The notes: generated from the sequence alone by a model not told the origin. 64,000 bases of DNA from Cyanidium caldarium (GCA_026184775.1 JANCYW010000007.1:1-64000); one strand, 5' to 3'; positions 28,398 through 38,135 are shown, counted from the first letter of the stretch. Program-made: numbers and translations.

Positions 28398-29906
28398 ATG
28401 GCTGGTTCAGTGTTGGTACAGCCAAAGTCTTCGGAAGTGCGGTGCGCGCGCAGAGTGCCACGGACGCTGCCCAAGTTAGCTTCGTCGGGCATGGCGCTGC
28501 TGAGTCGGTGGGAGCTGCGAGCGCGCGTCAAGGCACGCATGAGCGACGGCGTAGGGGTGGAGCGGAAGCGGCCGGCAGCGGATGAGGACGCGGCGGTGAA
28601 CGACGAGGCCTCGTGCATGTCGTTGGTGGCGGACAGCGCCTGCGAGCCAGCGCTGGAGGCGGTTCCCGAGAGCGTCCCGGTCGCGGCGCCGTTGGACTCT
28701 GGTGTGCTGGCGACGGCCGCAGAGATCGAAGACCACGCCAGCGTGAGCAGCGAGACGACCGCCGACTCTGAGAAGGAGAACGCGCCACTGCTTCGTCTGC
28801 GTGTGGGCGACACGGTTTTGGTCAAGGTGGACGACGACGACGACGACGACGGCGACTGCGACTCGTGCGAGAGCGAGCCGTCCGACTGCGAGGGAGAGGA
28901 GGAGAGCGAGGGCAGCCGCAGTCGGAGGCGGCGGGCGTTGTGGGCCCACGTCGAACAGGGCGGCGCGGCGCTTCTTCCCTTTCCGCCGCGTGATGACGAG
29001 GAGGACGATGACGAAGACGACGAGATGGAGGAGGAGGATGCGGTGCCGCATGCTGGGGCGCAACGGTACGCCCACCTGCACAAGGAGGCGTGCGGTCGCG
29101 GCCGCACACCCATCAAGCGTGAAGTGCGGATGCGTTTTTCGCGGATGCGGCACCGCGTAGAAGCGCCTGCGCCGCAGCCGGCGCCGGCGTCGCTGCCACC
29201 GTCCGAGGCCAGCCTGCTGGCCAGCCGCTCGGAGGACTCGCTGCTGGCTGCGGAGATCGCTTCCGCCGAGACGCTGGACAGCGCCGACCGAACCTACCCG
29301 CACGCGGCCCGCACGGTGGTGCTGTTCGATTGGGACGACACGCTGCTATCGTCGACGTGGCTGTCCGCGCAAGGCCACCGGGTGGACGACTTTACCGAGT
29401 TGCCGCCGGCGCTGGTGAAAGAGTTGCGCGAGCTGGAGGAGCTGGTGGTGCGGGTGCTGCGCGAGGCCGGCCGTCATGGCACCGTGCGTGTGGTGACCAA
29501 CGCCGAGACCGGCTGGGTGCAGCTGTCCGCACAGCGCTTCATCCCGGGCGTGTTGAAACACATGGAGCAGCATGGCATCACGGTGGTGTCAGCGCGCAGC
29601 ACCTACGAGTGCGAGTACCCCAACTCGCCCTCCGACTGGAAAACGCAGGCGTTTAAGGCGGAGCTGGAGCGGCATCCGAACGTGCACCAAGGCCTCAACC
29701 TGGTGGTGCTCGGCGACTCTGTCAGCGAGCGCGAAGCCGCCCACACCATCGGACGCACCTGGCTGCGCTGCAGCAAGATCAAGACGGTCAAGTTCGTCGA
29801 ACGTCCCGCCCTGGAACAACTGCGCCGCCAACTGCTGCTGGTGCATCACTCGTTTGCCCACCTGTGCACGTTTGACGGCTCGTTCGACGTGAACTTGGTG
29901 TGCTAG
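28398..29906 (+). CDS. HAD-like phosphatase with long acidic N-terminal extension
   Basis: A 502-residue protein. Residues ~305-502 hold a HAD-superfamily domain: VVLFDWDDTLLSSTW (nucleophile D311, with D313 and D314 following), RVVTNAETGWVQLSA, SDWKTQAFKAEL, then LVVLGDSVSEREAA carrying the acidic third motif. Similar domains occur in protist proteins of unknown substrate. Residues 1-300 are low-complexity, with two acidic blocks (DDDDDDDGDCDSCESE and DDEEDDDEDDEMEEED) coded partly by GAC repeats. An in-frame ATG at 28491 would shorten the N-terminus by 31 residues. A protein phosphatase or nucleotidase role is possible but not shown. Confidence 0.75.
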   Translation: MAGSVLVQPKSSEVRCARRVPRTLPKLASSGMALLSRWELRARVKARMSDGVGVERKRPAADEDAAVNDEASCMSLVADSACEPALEAVPESVPVAAPLDSGVLATAAEIEDHASVSSETTADSEKENAPLLRLRVGDTVLVKVDDDDDDDGDCDSCESEPSDCEGEEESEGSRSRRRRALWAHVEQGGAALLPFPPRDDEEDDDEDDEMEEEDAVPHAGAQRYAHLHKEACGRGRTPIKREVRMRFSRMRHRVEAPAPQPAPASLPPSEASLLASRSEDSLLAAEIASAETLDSADRTYPHAARTVVLFDWDDTLLSSTWLSAQGHRVDDFTELPPALVKELRELEELVVRVLREAGRHGTVRVVTNAETGWVQLSAQRFIPGVLKHMEQHGITVVSARSTYECEYPNSPSDWKTQAFKAELERHPNVHQGLNLVVLGDSVSEREAAHTIGRTWLRCSKIKTVKFVERPALEQLRRQLLLVHHSFAHLCTFDGSFDVNLVC

Positions 29907-30351
29907 GAATGTGAGCGTGTGGGAGAGAGGAAGAGAGAGAGCGCGCGCGTAGCAGGCCTCGGTGGAGCATATGCGAAGATGCTCGCGCCGGGTCACCGAC
30001 GTGATGAACGTGGTCAGACCGCTATCACTGAAACCCCGGGGCCGCTGAGGACCGCGAGTTGAATTCTATCTACCTTGAGGGGCGCAGCATTTGTTCCCCA
30101 GAATATGTTATCGACTCCCCAACGATAAACCCGGTGTGTACTGATTGTTGTCCCGAGCGAGCCGGTCCCTCCCCTCTCGACGGAGGTCCCGATTGAGCCG
30201 GCACACGATGTTTCGGTGGAGCCGACCGCGCGGCGTCCGGCGGGTATTCCGCACCCCGACTCCCGCCATCATCGTCCCTCGTTCGTGGATATTGCCCTCG
30301 ATCTGTCAGAGATAGCGCGTGTCCCCTCCTCTTCTCTCCGCTTGTCTCCTC
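29907..30351. promoter_or_regulatory. Spacer and pyrimidine-rich leader before eEF1B-gamma
   Basis: A 445-bp gap between tandem genes. The last ~30 bases before the eEF1G ATG (30322-30351) are almost pure C/T, resembling the pyrimidine-rich leaders of other translation genes here. No gene, repeat or RNA is recognised in the rest. Confidence 0.45.
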
Positions 30352-31629
30352 ATGAAACTGCTCACCTACCCGGGGAATCCCCGCGCGTGGAAGGTGCTGA
30401 TCGTCGCGCAGTACGCCGGGGTGCGCATCGATGTGCCGGGCGACTTTCAGTTCCTGGTGGATAACCGCAAACCGGAGTTTTATCGGCTGAGTCCCACGGG
30501 GCAGGTGCCGGTGCTGATGTTGGATGACGGGCGCGGCGTGTTCGAGTCGACGGCCGTGGCGCGGTACGTGGCCAAAGTGGGCGGGCGCACCGAGCTGCTG
30601 GGCGGTGACGATGCGTACACGCAGGCCCAGGTAGACGCTTTTTGTGACTTGGCAGCGTGTGGGGTGGATCCGTACGCTCGGCACACCATTTACCCGAGCA
30701 AGTTCAGTGCCCACTTTCAGCCGGACACCGCTCGCTGTGCCGAGGCGATCGGCATCCTGAAGCAAGCACTGGACGGGCTGGAGCGTCACCTGCTGCAGCA
30801 CACGTTTCTGGTGGGCGAGCGCATCACCCTGGCGGATGTCGCCATGTGCATGTCGTTGTACTGGTTCTTCGAGTGCGTGTTCGACCCGGAGATGCTGAAG
30901 CAGTATCGGTCGCTGAAGCGGTGGTTCCTGACCTGCGTCGGCCAGCCGGAATTTGTGTCGGTGATCGGATCGGAGTTGCGGCTGTGTCAGAAGCGGCCGT
31001 CGTACGCGCCGCCGCCCGAGGCGGAGAAACCGACCGCTGCCGCAACGGCGACGACCGCCGCGGCAGAGGCGCCGGAAGCGGCGGATGGCGAGGAGGAGAG
31101 CGCCTCCAAAAAGGCCAAGAACGCCTTCGACCTACTGCCCAAATCCGCGTTCAACCTCGACGCGGCCAAGCGCCTCTACTCCAACGCGGACGACTCGCGC
31201 GCGGTGATGAATCAGATCTGGGACGAGTTGTTCGACCGGGAGGGTTACGGCGTGTACATCGTGCGCTACAAGTACAACAACGAGCTGGGCAAGACGTTCA
31301 TGGCCGCCAACCTGCTCAACGGTTGGTTCCAGCGCATGGACCACCTGCGCAAGTACCTCTTCGGCTCGATGCTGGTGTTCGGCAGCAGCGGCGCGGCCGG
31401 CTCGTGTGCCATCGGTGGTGCTTTCATCGTGCGCGGCGGCGGCGGCCCGGGACTGCCCACCCCGCTGCAACAGGTGGACGACGTGAATCTGTACACCTGG
31501 ACGCCCGCCGACGTATACGGCACGCATCGGCAGCTGGTGAACGATTTGTTTGCCTGGGAGGGTGCCTTCGAAGGCATGGGCGCGGAATACGCCGGCAAGC
31601 CCGTGGCCACCGGAAAGAATTTCAAGTAA
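30352..31629 (+). CDS. EEF1G: Elongation factor 1B gamma (eEF1G)
   Basis: A 425-residue subunit of the eEF1B exchange complex that reloads eEF1A with GTP. It has a GST-N fold ([38 protein letters not shown]), a GST-C fold ([22 protein letters not shown]), an Ala/Glu/Lys linker (~220-265), and the EF1G C-terminal domain ([46 protein letters not shown]). The lysine-rich linker is typical. A Gly-rich insert ([11 protein letters not shown]) lies in the C-terminal domain. It is followed in tandem by lipoyl synthase after 239 bp. Confidence 0.97.
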   Translation: MKLLTYPGNPRAWKVLIVAQYAGVRIDVPGDFQFLVDNRKPEFYRLSPTGQVPVLMLDDGRGVFESTAVARYVAKVGGRTELLGGDDAYTQAQVDAFCDLAACGVDPYARHTIYPSKFSAHFQPDTARCAEAIGILKQALDGLERHLLQHTFLVGERITLADVAMCMSLYWFFECVFDPEMLKQYRSLKRWFLTCVGQPEFVSVIGSELRLCQKRPSYAPPPEAEKPTAAATATTAAAEAPEAADGEEESASKKAKNAFDLLPKSAFNLDAAKRLYSNADDSRAVMNQIWDELFDREGYGVYIVRYKYNNELGKTFMAANLLNGWFQRMDHLRKYLFGSMLVFGSSGAAGSCAIGGAFIVRGGGGPGLPTPLQQVDDVNLYTWTPADVYGTHRQLVNDLFAWEGAFEGMGAEYAGKPVATGKNFK

Positions 31630-31748
31630 AGAGCAGAGGAATACAAGTCGGGGATGGGAGGCGGTTGAGGTCGTCTTCACGGCTGACGACAGCTGCGCTC
31701 CCCATTCGCAGCACTTCTCCGGTGTGCGCTTGCGCGGGTTGCGTGCCC

Positions 31749-31825
31749 GGCACCCCCGAGCGGCCGCAGCGAACGGCGGATCGCGCGCGCCCAGCGCGCA
31801 CTCCCGGGTGCCCGCTGCGGCCGCT
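31749..31825. repeat. Two interleaved inverted repeats between eEF1G and lipA
   Basis: AGCGGCCGCAGCG (31759-31771) is perfectly complementary to CGCTGCGGCCGCT (31813-31825). A second pair, GGCACCC (31749-31755) and GGGTGCC (31806-31812), interleaves with it in the order A-B-A'-B', as in a pseudoknot. A GCGCGC/GCGCGC pair sits in the middle. It lies in the eEF1G 3' or lipA 5' untranslated region. The role is unknown. Confidence 0.6.
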
Positions 31826-31868
31826 GCCCTCGACGAGGGCCACGCAATGTTCATCATCCGTTGAGAGA

Positions 31869-32975
31869 ATGGCTGTCCCTCTCTTCTTCACCTCGCTGTC
31901 TCCTCTGCAACCCTCCCACACTCCATCTTCCTCATCTTCTCTCTTCCGCGATCGACGCCTCTCGGCTGCACCCCTCAAAATCTCGGCCTGCACCTCTCCG
32001 CCTCCCTCGGATGAACCGCGAGTGCCGCGGGTGGGCGCACCGCAAGCACCGGGTCGGCCGTCGTGGCTACGCGTGCCGGCCACCGGGGCGGCGCTGCCAA
32101 ACTCGCGCTTTCGACAGCTGCAGGCGGGGCTGCGGGCGCGCCGCCTGGCCACCGTGTGCGAGGAGGCGCAGTGTCCGAACATCGGCGAGTGCTGGAACGG
32201 TGAGCACGCCACCGCCACCATTATGTTATTGGGTGATACTTGCACCCGTGGCTGTCGCTTTTGTGCGGTGAAGACGTCGACGGCGCCGCCGCCGCCGGAC
32301 GACGGCGAGCCGATGCACGTCGCCGCCGAAGTCGCCACCTGGGGCGTCACCTACGTGGTGCTCACCAGCGTGGACCGCGACGACTTGCCCGACGGCGGCG
32401 CGGCGCATTTCGCCCGCACCGTGCGCTTTCTGAAGGAGCTTTGGCAGGCGGGCGCATCGGCCACGCGCTTTGTCGAGTGTCTGGTGTCGGATTTCGCCGG
32501 CGACGAAGCGGCGGTGCGACGGTTGGCCACATCCGGCCTGGACGTGTACGCGCACAACGTGGAGACCGTGCCGCGGCTGCAACGATATGTGCGCGATGCG
32601 CGCGCCAGCTATGACCAGTCGTTGCGGGTGCTGGCGCTGGCCAAGCGTGCCGCCCCACAGCTGATCACCAAGACGTCGCTGATGCTCGGCCTGGGCGAGA
32701 CCGACGCCGAAGTGCTGCAGACCATGCACGATCTGCGGGCGCACGACGTGGACGTGTTGACGCTCGGGCAGTATCTGCGTCCGTCGGAGCACCATTTATC
32801 GGTGGTGAAGTGGGTGACGCCGGACACGTTCGACAAGTATCGGCGCATCGGCGAGTCGATGGGCTTCCTGTACGTGGCGTCGGGTCCGTTGGTGCGCAGC
32901 AGCTACCGCGCCGGCGAGTACATGATGACGCGCTTGTTGGAACGACGGCAGGCCGGCGCGAATACCCTCAGATAG
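31869..32975 (+). CDS. LIPA: Lipoyl synthase, organellar
   Basis: A 368-residue radical-SAM enzyme that inserts two sulfurs into octanoyl groups of 2-oxoacid dehydrogenases and glycine cleavage H protein. The auxiliary cluster motif [12 protein letters not shown] (C97, C102, C108) and the radical-SAM motif CTRGCRFC (C125, C129, C132) are intact. [53 protein letters not shown] and [12 protein letters not shown] follow the family order. The first ~75 residues are Ser/Pro/Arg-rich ([21 protein letters not shown]), a plausible plastid or mitochondrial transit peptide. The frame is open far upstream, but this ATG is the first after the eEF1G stop that gives a sensible N-terminus. Its 3' end overlaps the convergent GT2 gene by eight bases. 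Confidence 0.95.
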   Translation: MAVPLFFTSLSPLQPSHTPSSSSSLFRDRRLSAAPLKISACTSPPPSDEPRVPRVGAPQAPGRPSWLRVPATGAALPNSRFRQLQAGLRARRLATVCEEAQCPNIGECWNGEHATATIMLLGDTCTRGCRFCAVKTSTAPPPPDDGEPMHVAAEVATWGVTYVVLTSVDRDDLPDGGAAHFARTVRFLKELWQAGASATRFVECLVSDFAGDEAAVRRLATSGLDVYAHNVETVPRLQRYVRDARASYDQSLRVLALAKRAAPQLITKTSLMLGLGETDAEVLQTMHDLRAHDVDVLTLGQYLRPSEHHLSVVKWVTPDTFDKYRRIGESMGFLYVASGPLVRSSYRAGEYMMTRLLERRQAGANTLR

Positions 32976-34230
32976 GCGGTGCGGAGAAGCGGTAACGCGT
33001 GTGCCGCGCCGCCGCAAACACCGCCTCGCAGGTGACCCGATTCAGCACAATGGTGAACAGAAACAGGGCCAGGTCGTGTTGGCCGAGGCGTATCAAACCC
33101 GCCAGCAGCGGCCGCATGGTGTGCTCGTTCACCAGCCCGCCCAACGTCAGCGCCGTCCACAACAATCGATGGACCCAGGTGTACTGCACCATGAGGCGCA
33201 CCGATAGCGTCGGCATTTTGCGGTAGAACAGCATGCCCATCTCGCCGCGGTCGCGCTCCTGTTGCAGCAGCCGCGGCACCTGCTCCAGACTGAACCGCGG
33301 CTTGACGTGGAATGCCAGCGCGCCGTGAGCGGCCAGCGGCAGTCGCACGTGGCACAGCGAGTGCGCCCCGGCGCGTCGCATCCGCTCGCCGGCCTCTAAA
33401 TCCTCCCAGCCGTACCGATGGAACGCCTCGTCGAATCGCCCGTGCTGTAGGAAGAACCAGCGGCTCACGCTGGCGTTGGAGGTGCAAAAGTAGGCGCGCG
33501 AGGCATCGAACAGCGGGTTAAAACGCAGGCGTTGCTGCTGCACCGCCTCCAGCGCCGCCTGCACCTGGTGCACATGCAGCACCGGGCCGACCGCCAGGCA
33601 GGGCGGCGCATACGCCGGCTCCGGGCGTTCCGGCGGATGCGGCGATACGGCACCGGCGGCCAGGTGCGCGTCCCAGTGCGCCTGCAGAAATCGTCGCGAC
33701 ACCAGCACGTCGCTGTCTACAAACACCAGCACCTCGCCGACGGCGGTGTCCGCTCCGGCGTTGCGCGCTCGGGCCGCTCCGGCATTACGCGGCAGCGCCA
33801 CCAGGCGCACGTGCGGCAACTGCGACGGCAGCGGAGCAGAGGCCGCGGTGGAAGTCTGCGCGTGCACCAGCCACGCCACCGTCCCGTCGGTGCTACCGTC
33901 GTCCACCACCACCACCTCGTACGGCACCGAGCACGCTTGCCGCTCCAGACACGTCAAACAGGCTGGCAACGTGGAGAGGCGGTTGTACGTGGGCACCACC
34001 ACCGATATACGCACTGGAAACGTGTCGCACCGGAGAGAAAAGGTCCCCGCTGCAGCTGCTCCCCTGGCGGTCGCACCCTCCCCGCCGCCCGGCCGCCACC
34101 GTCTCCCGCGACGTGGCGCCCAGGACGACGGCAAACGCCACCACCTTTTGGTCGTGCCACGCTTGCCAGGTCGGACACTGCAACTTGGGCGATGGCGCTG
34201 GCAGCCGGGCAACCACTGCAGGAACCCCAT
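32968..34230 (-). CDS. GT2-family glycosyltransferase
   Basis: A 420-residue protein. Residues ~70-300 are a GT-A domain: [71 protein letters not shown] with the DxD metal site, and [14 protein letters not shown] as the acceptor-side motif. The C-terminus ([25 protein letters not shown]) is hydrophobic and may anchor it in a membrane. The first ~65 residues are Arg/Gly-rich. The frame runs open to 35745, but that part is antisense to the ZIP gene, so the ATG at 34230 is preferred. The sugar and acceptor are unknown. It overlaps lipA tail to tail. Confidence 0.85.
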   Translation of the reverse strand: MGFLQWLPGCQRHRPSCSVRPGKRGTTKRWWRLPSSWAPRRGRRWRPGGGEGATARGAAAAGTFSLRCDTFPVRISVVVPTYNRLSTLPACLTCLERQACSVPYEVVVVDDGSTDGTVAWLVHAQTSTAASAPLPSQLPHVRLVALPRNAGAARARNAGADTAVGEVLVFVDSDVLVSRRFLQAHWDAHLAAGAVSPHPPERPEPAYAPPCLAVGPVLHVHQVQAALEAVQQQRLRFNPLFDASRAYFCTSNASVSRWFFLQHGRFDEAFHRYGWEDLEAGERMRRAGAHSLCHVRLPLAAHGALAFHVKPRFSLEQVPRLLQQERDRGEMGMLFYRKMPTLSVRLMVQYTWVHRLLWTALTLGGLVNEHTMRPLLAGLIRLGQHDLALFLFTIVLNRVTCEAVFAAARHTRYRFSAPPI

Positions 34231-34729
34231 GACACCGGAGCGGCGCGCCGAACAGACCAGCAGTGTGTGCTCGCCTCGTTGCACCGCCCGGGAGGTGCAC
34301 CACACCCACCCACACACACACCTCGCAGCAGCAGTAGACGGTGACGGAATGCGTGTGATAGGACGTGAAGAGGTCGTTCTGCACCACAGCGTCAACACCG
34401 GGAGTGGAGGTCGTTGGGACGACGTGCGGGAGCGTTGTCTGCGGGTACCGCGACAGAACTTGCGGTGACGGGAACTGCAGAACCGGAACCGAACACCTGC
34501 CCGTCCATCCACCACTACCAACGACTGCAACGCGTACCTCCTCCCGGTGCCCCTCTTCGCCTCCCTCCCTCCCTCCCTCCTCCTCGCACTGCTGCGTGCG
34601 TGCGACTTGGGCCTGCGGCGGGCGCGTGTCGGTCGGCTCTGTGGGGGGCGCTTGTGGTTCACGCTGCGCCCCATGAAGTCGCTCAGCCGCAACGCTTCCC
34701 GATCTATGTCTCGTTCGTCCGCTTGAGAC
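34231..34729. promoter_or_regulatory. Divergent upstream region, GT2 / ZIP genes
   Basis: A 499-bp spacer between divergent starts. It contains a (CCCT)-type run near 34562-34582 and C/T-rich stretches. No gene or known operator is seen. Confidence 0.4.
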
Positions 34730-35707
34730 ATGTCTCGCGTGGCCACCGCGTTTCTATTATCGACCGTGGCGGGGCTGTCGACCGGGCTGGGTTCGCTGTG
34801 GGTGTACCTGGTGCACCGGCAGTGGGACACCGGCGCGCCCGCCGGGAGCCACAGCATGTGTCGCGCGGCCGACGCCGCGGAGGCGGTGCCGGTGAGCGCG
34901 CTGGGACTGTGGCAGGGTGGCACTGCGGGGTTGATGATGGGCCTGTGCTTGTTCGATTTATTGCCCGAGGTGTTGCAGAGCGTGCCGCGACGACTGTCGT
35001 GGCCGGCGGCGGTGCTGAGTTTCAGTGCCGGGGCGCTCCTCTTCGCCCTCCTACAACGACTGGTGCCGGAGCCAGGTACATTATGGGAGCGTGCGGCCGA
35101 CGACGCATCGCGTGGATTCGCCCGACGCGCCAACTCTCCCAAATCGGTGCTCGACTCGTGTCGCAGGGCCACCGCCACCACCACCACCGCCACCACCACC
35201 ACCGTCACCAATACCCGTCGCCGCAACGCCGAAGCACAACGCTCGGCGCTGCTCATCGGCATCAGCTTGGCGCTGCACAACCTGCCCGAAGGCATGGCGG
35301 TGGGGGCGGCGGCGTTGCGCGGCGGTCTGCAGCTCGGTCTGCCGCTGGCCATCGGCATCGCCCTGCACAACATTCCCGAGGGTTGTGCGGTGGCGGCGCC
35401 GGTGTACGCGGCCACCGGCTCGTGGCGCACCGCCTTTGGCTGGTCGCTGGCGTCAGGCCTGGTGGAGCCGCTCGGCGTACTGGTGGTGGTGACAGTGTGG
35501 ACGCCGCGTAGCGAGGCGGCACTGGCGGCGTTGGTGTCCGGCGTCGCCGGAGTGATGATGTCGTTGTCGCTGGCTGAGCTGCTGCCGGAGTCGGCGCGCA
35601 ACTGCGAACACGGCTGGCGCGGGGCGTTGGCCGCCACGCTAGCCGGCGTCGTGGCCATGGCGGTGATGATCGGTGCGGTGCGCGGAGTGCTCGCATACGC
35701 CTTGTGA
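34730..35707 (+). CDS. ZIP-family divalent metal transporter (ZupT/GufA-like)
   Basis: A 325-residue membrane protein with about eight helices. The metal-site helices are clear: ISLALHNLPEGMAVGAA (near 177-193) and IGIALHNIPEGCAVAAP (near 208-224), with their paired H-N-x-P-E-G motifs. MMGLCLFDLLPEVLQ is the first conserved helix and SLSLAELLPESA the last conserved block. Between helices 3 and 4 is a Thr-rich, basic cytosolic loop (RRATATTTTATTTTVTNTRRR), where ZIPs often have a His-rich loop. It moves Zn, Fe or Mn toward the cytosol. The membrane (plasma, vacuole or plastid) is not evident. Confidence 0.92.
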   Translation: MSRVATAFLLSTVAGLSTGLGSLWVYLVHRQWDTGAPAGSHSMCRAADAAEAVPVSALGLWQGGTAGLMMGLCLFDLLPEVLQSVPRRLSWPAAVLSFSAGALLFALLQRLVPEPGTLWERAADDASRGFARRANSPKSVLDSCRRATATTTTATTTTVTNTRRRNAEAQRSALLIGISLALHNLPEGMAVGAAALRGGLQLGLPLAIGIALHNIPEGCAVAAPVYAATGSWRTAFGWSLASGLVEPLGVLVVVTVWTPRSEAALAALVSGVAGVMMSLSLAELLPESARNCEHGWRGALAATLAGVVAMAVMIGAVRGVLAYAL

Positions 35708-35759
35708 ATGACGATGGGAGACAGAGACAGAGAGAGAGATTGCATGAAACCGACCCGTT

Positions 35760-36731
35760 TTAATCGAACAGCCCGAGTCCCATATCCTCGTCGGACTCCT
35801 CGGCGGGTTCCTGCGCTTGGGCCACCTCCGCATCGGCCGCCTTTGCACCCGTTGCCGCCGGGGCTATGGCCGCCGACGTGGTGGCCGCCGCCGCCGCCAC
35901 CAACTCCTCCATCCGACTCGGATCGGAGAGGAATTGGCGCAGGTCGCGCGACTGCGGCATGTCGTAGTCGGCACCGATGCTGGCGGCCACCAACGCTTTG
36001 CTGGCGCGCAGCATCAAGTGCGGCACCGCCGGCGCCGTCAGGTATCCGCTGCCCAGGGATATCGCCGCCATTTTGTTGATCGCCTCCTTGAGGCGCTCGA
36101 TCAGATCCTCCGTGGTAATGTCCAACACCGACGGCGCGTACATGGCGCCCTCTTCGTAAATTTTGCGAATGCGCATGCCGTAGGTGAACGGCATGATGTT
36201 CATACGCTGCAGCAGCGCCACCGCCGAGGCACCCACGCGCTCGTTGGCCCGGATCACCTGCACGTCGGACATGATACTGATGGAGCCGCGCTCGATTTTG
36301 GTCGGGATGGCCAGCGCCTGGAAGAACGAGGTCATGTCCGGTGGCATACCCGTCGGCCCGGCCGGCACCACCACGTCACACTGAGCGATCTGGCCGGTCT
36401 TGGCCGGCGCCGGCACCTTGTTGTCCATGATGCACTTGCGCACCTCGCGTAGATCGCCCTTGGTGAACACAAAGGCGATGTTGCCGCGCAGCTCGTGCAA
36501 CACCTTGTCGAGCGACGGCCGCCCCGCCAGCTTCTCCTTGAGCGCCTTGCGGATGATCGTGTTCTTTCCGCAGAGGATCTCCGACTGCAGCGCACGCAGA
36601 TCCCGTCGGGCATCTTGCATCTGCTTGGAGCCGACGTTGTCGAGCTCGACCACGAGCAGGTTTTCGTAGGTGTCGAACAGGCGCCCGACGCGTTGAAGGT
36701 AGACGCCTTTTCGCTCGTATTTCGTGGGCAT
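35760..36731 (-). CDS. RPLP0: 60S acidic ribosomal protein P0 (uL10)
   Basis: A 323-residue protein that anchors P1/P2 dimers to form the GTPase-stalk of the large subunit. It starts MPTKYERKGVYLQRVGRLFDTYENLLVVELDNVGSKQMQ and contains GKNTIIRKALKEKL, CDVVVPAGPTGMPPDMTSFFQAL, IMPFTYGMRIRKIYEEGAMYAPSVLDIT and the stalk tail EESDEDMGLGLFD that binds elongation factors. The ATG at 36731 is fixed by homology; another lies 12 codons upstream. Its stop faces that of the ZIP gene across 52 bp. Confidence 0.97.
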   Translation of the reverse strand: MPTKYERKGVYLQRVGRLFDTYENLLVVELDNVGSKQMQDARRDLRALQSEILCGKNTIIRKALKEKLAGRPSLDKVLHELRGNIAFVFTKGDLREVRKCIMDNKVPAPAKTGQIAQCDVVVPAGPTGMPPDMTSFFQALAIPTKIERGSISIMSDVQVIRANERVGASAVALLQRMNIMPFTYGMRIRKIYEEGAMYAPSVLDITTEDLIERLKEAINKMAAISLGSGYLTAPAVPHLMLRASKALVAASIGADYDMPQSRDLRQFLSDPSRMEELVAAAAATTSAAIAPAATGAKAADAEVAQAQEPAEESDEDMGLGLFD

Positions 36732-37216
36732 GGCGAGGAAGGAGAGGGTGGGATAAGGATCTGTCAAAGCGATTTAAGCTCCGCTGTTCGATACAGCACA
36801 GCTGCCTTGACGTTGCCCACGGAGGGGAGAGGCGAAATCCGAGTACCCGCACCCCGCGGGTTGCCCCCGGGCCACAGCCCGGGAGGCCGCCGCGCCGGGC
36901 GGCTCGGAATGATAGATGAGTCAACATGATTCAATACGGACCATCGGACAGGAGCGCCGCGCGCCGACGTTCCACACGCTTTCCAAAAAAAATGAGACAA
37001 TCCTGCGTCATCGTGCGAGGCAGAAAAGGCGCTCCCCCCCGAAAGGGGGCCCGCACCGCGCGGGTGTCGGCCCACCGATTCGCTGGCCGCAAGCAGAACC
37101 GCATCTCTTGCTGCGCATCTCGGGCGAACCCGTTCCGTTTCCCGTTCCACCACCTCCTCTCGATCCCATCATGGCGCCGCAATAGACTCCCCTCTACTTA
37201 TCGCCTCTCAAGGCCC
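36732..37216. other. GC-rich hairpin cluster upstream of RPLP0
   Basis: A 485-bp gap between divergent starts with unusual secondary-structure potential. An outer TCCGAG (36839-36844)/CTCGGA pair encloses three hairpins: ACCCGC/GCGGGT, CCCGGG/CCCGGG around CCACAG, and CCGCC/GGCGG. Further on, CCCCC-GAAA-GGGGG (37036-37049) is a perfect GNRA-loop hairpin, followed by CCCGC/GCGGG. It may be a structured RNA or a regulatory DNA/RNA element. I cannot match it to a known RNA family by eye. Confidence 0.45.
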
Positions 37217-37855
37217 ATGTTGCAACAGCAACTGATGGGCGGCGCCGACGGCGGCAGCACCCAACCTCCCCTGGCCGCGCCCACCGCAACCGCGACCCGC
37301 ATCTCGCGCCAGCATCCTCATTTCCACCGCCGGACCGATCCATACACGTCTTCCGGTTTCTCGCCAGTGTCGCCGGTGTTTGTCAGTGCCGGCTGCTGCC
37401 GCGCGCGCCGTCGGCGCCGCCAGTGGGTGAATGACGCCTTTCTGCAGGTGTGCGCCGCCTACAGCGCCAACGGGTACCGCGGCGCCTGTGGCGTATCTGG
37501 GGACGTTTGGGGCGCGTGGTGTGGCGTTGCCGAACAGGATGGATGGCGCGAGTTTCACCAGGAGATGCGCGAGCGCCGCGGCCGCCCCGAGGCGCCCGCA
37601 CTGGAACGTGTGCTGCGGGGTTGCGGCGACGCCTGGCACCGCTGGGAGCCGTTCCGTAACTGCACCGAGGAGCAGGAGCGCGCCTGGCTTGCTCAGTTGT
37701 GCACGTCGGCGTGCTCCGATGTCGAGGAGCAGCAGGACGAGGAGACAATGGAGGCGGCCGTCGTGGACGCAGGTCGCCGCCTAGATGAGCGCTTGACGTT
37801 GAACGATACGGAGGGGGAGAGCAGGATGTTCGTGCTGGACGAAGAGGAGCCGTAG
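37217..37855 (+). CDS. Unrecognised cysteine-containing protein
   Basis: A 212-residue protein from the ATG at 37217; the frame is open upstream to 36926. Residues 1-65 are Gln/Thr/Pro/Arg-rich. From about 66 there is a more ordered, Cys- and Trp-containing region (AGCCRARRRRRQWVNDAFLQ; GYRGACGVSGDVWGAWCGVA; LERVLRGCGDAWHRWEPFRNC; WLAQLCTSACSDVEE). The end is acidic. The repeated Cys/Trp pattern suggests a small fold, but I recognise no family. Antisense frames here look like shadows. Moderately likely to be a real gene. Confidence 0.5.
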   Translation: MLQQQLMGGADGGSTQPPLAAPTATATRISRQHPHFHRRTDPYTSSGFSPVSPVFVSAGCCRARRRRRQWVNDAFLQVCAAYSANGYRGACGVSGDVWGAWCGVAEQDGWREFHQEMRERRGRPEAPALERVLRGCGDAWHRWEPFRNCTEEQERAWLAQLCTSACSDVEEQQDEETMEAAVVDAGRRLDERLTLNDTEGESRMFVLDEEEP

Positions 37856-38135
37856 GTGGAGCAGGTGCGTGGTTGATGGAGTGCCGCCAGGCGTATTCCC
37901 ATTGCAGGAACGAGGCTCGTAGCACGCCGGAAGATGCCACCGTCACAGCATCGCCCGACGACTGTACGATAAATGCACGGCCAGCTCCGTGTGCCGCTGT
38001 GTCTCCCTCCCCGACACTCGTGTTTGCGTGCGCCGTTTGCGTGCGCCGCGACACGCTCAGGCGACGGTCGATTCGATCCTCCCGCGCTCTCCAGACGAAC
38101 TCGGTGCGGTGCATCGCCCTCCCTCATCTCCCTCC

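Noticed and set aside
30657-31868. Upstream extension of the lipoyl synthase frame through eEF1G
   Set aside because: It runs in an alternative frame of eEF1G and does not begin with a convincing start. The ATG at 31869 gives a transit peptide plus a normal LipA.
34231-35745. N-terminal extension of the GT2 frame to 925 codons
   Set aside because: The extra ~500 codons lie antisense to the ZIP transporter and have shadow composition. The ATG at 34230 gives a normal GT2 length.
36839-36908. Cloverleaf-like fold as a tRNA gene
   Set aside because: The stem order suggests a cloverleaf, but there is no TTCRA-type T-loop, no plausible anticodon loop of seven bases and no D-arm consensus on either strand.
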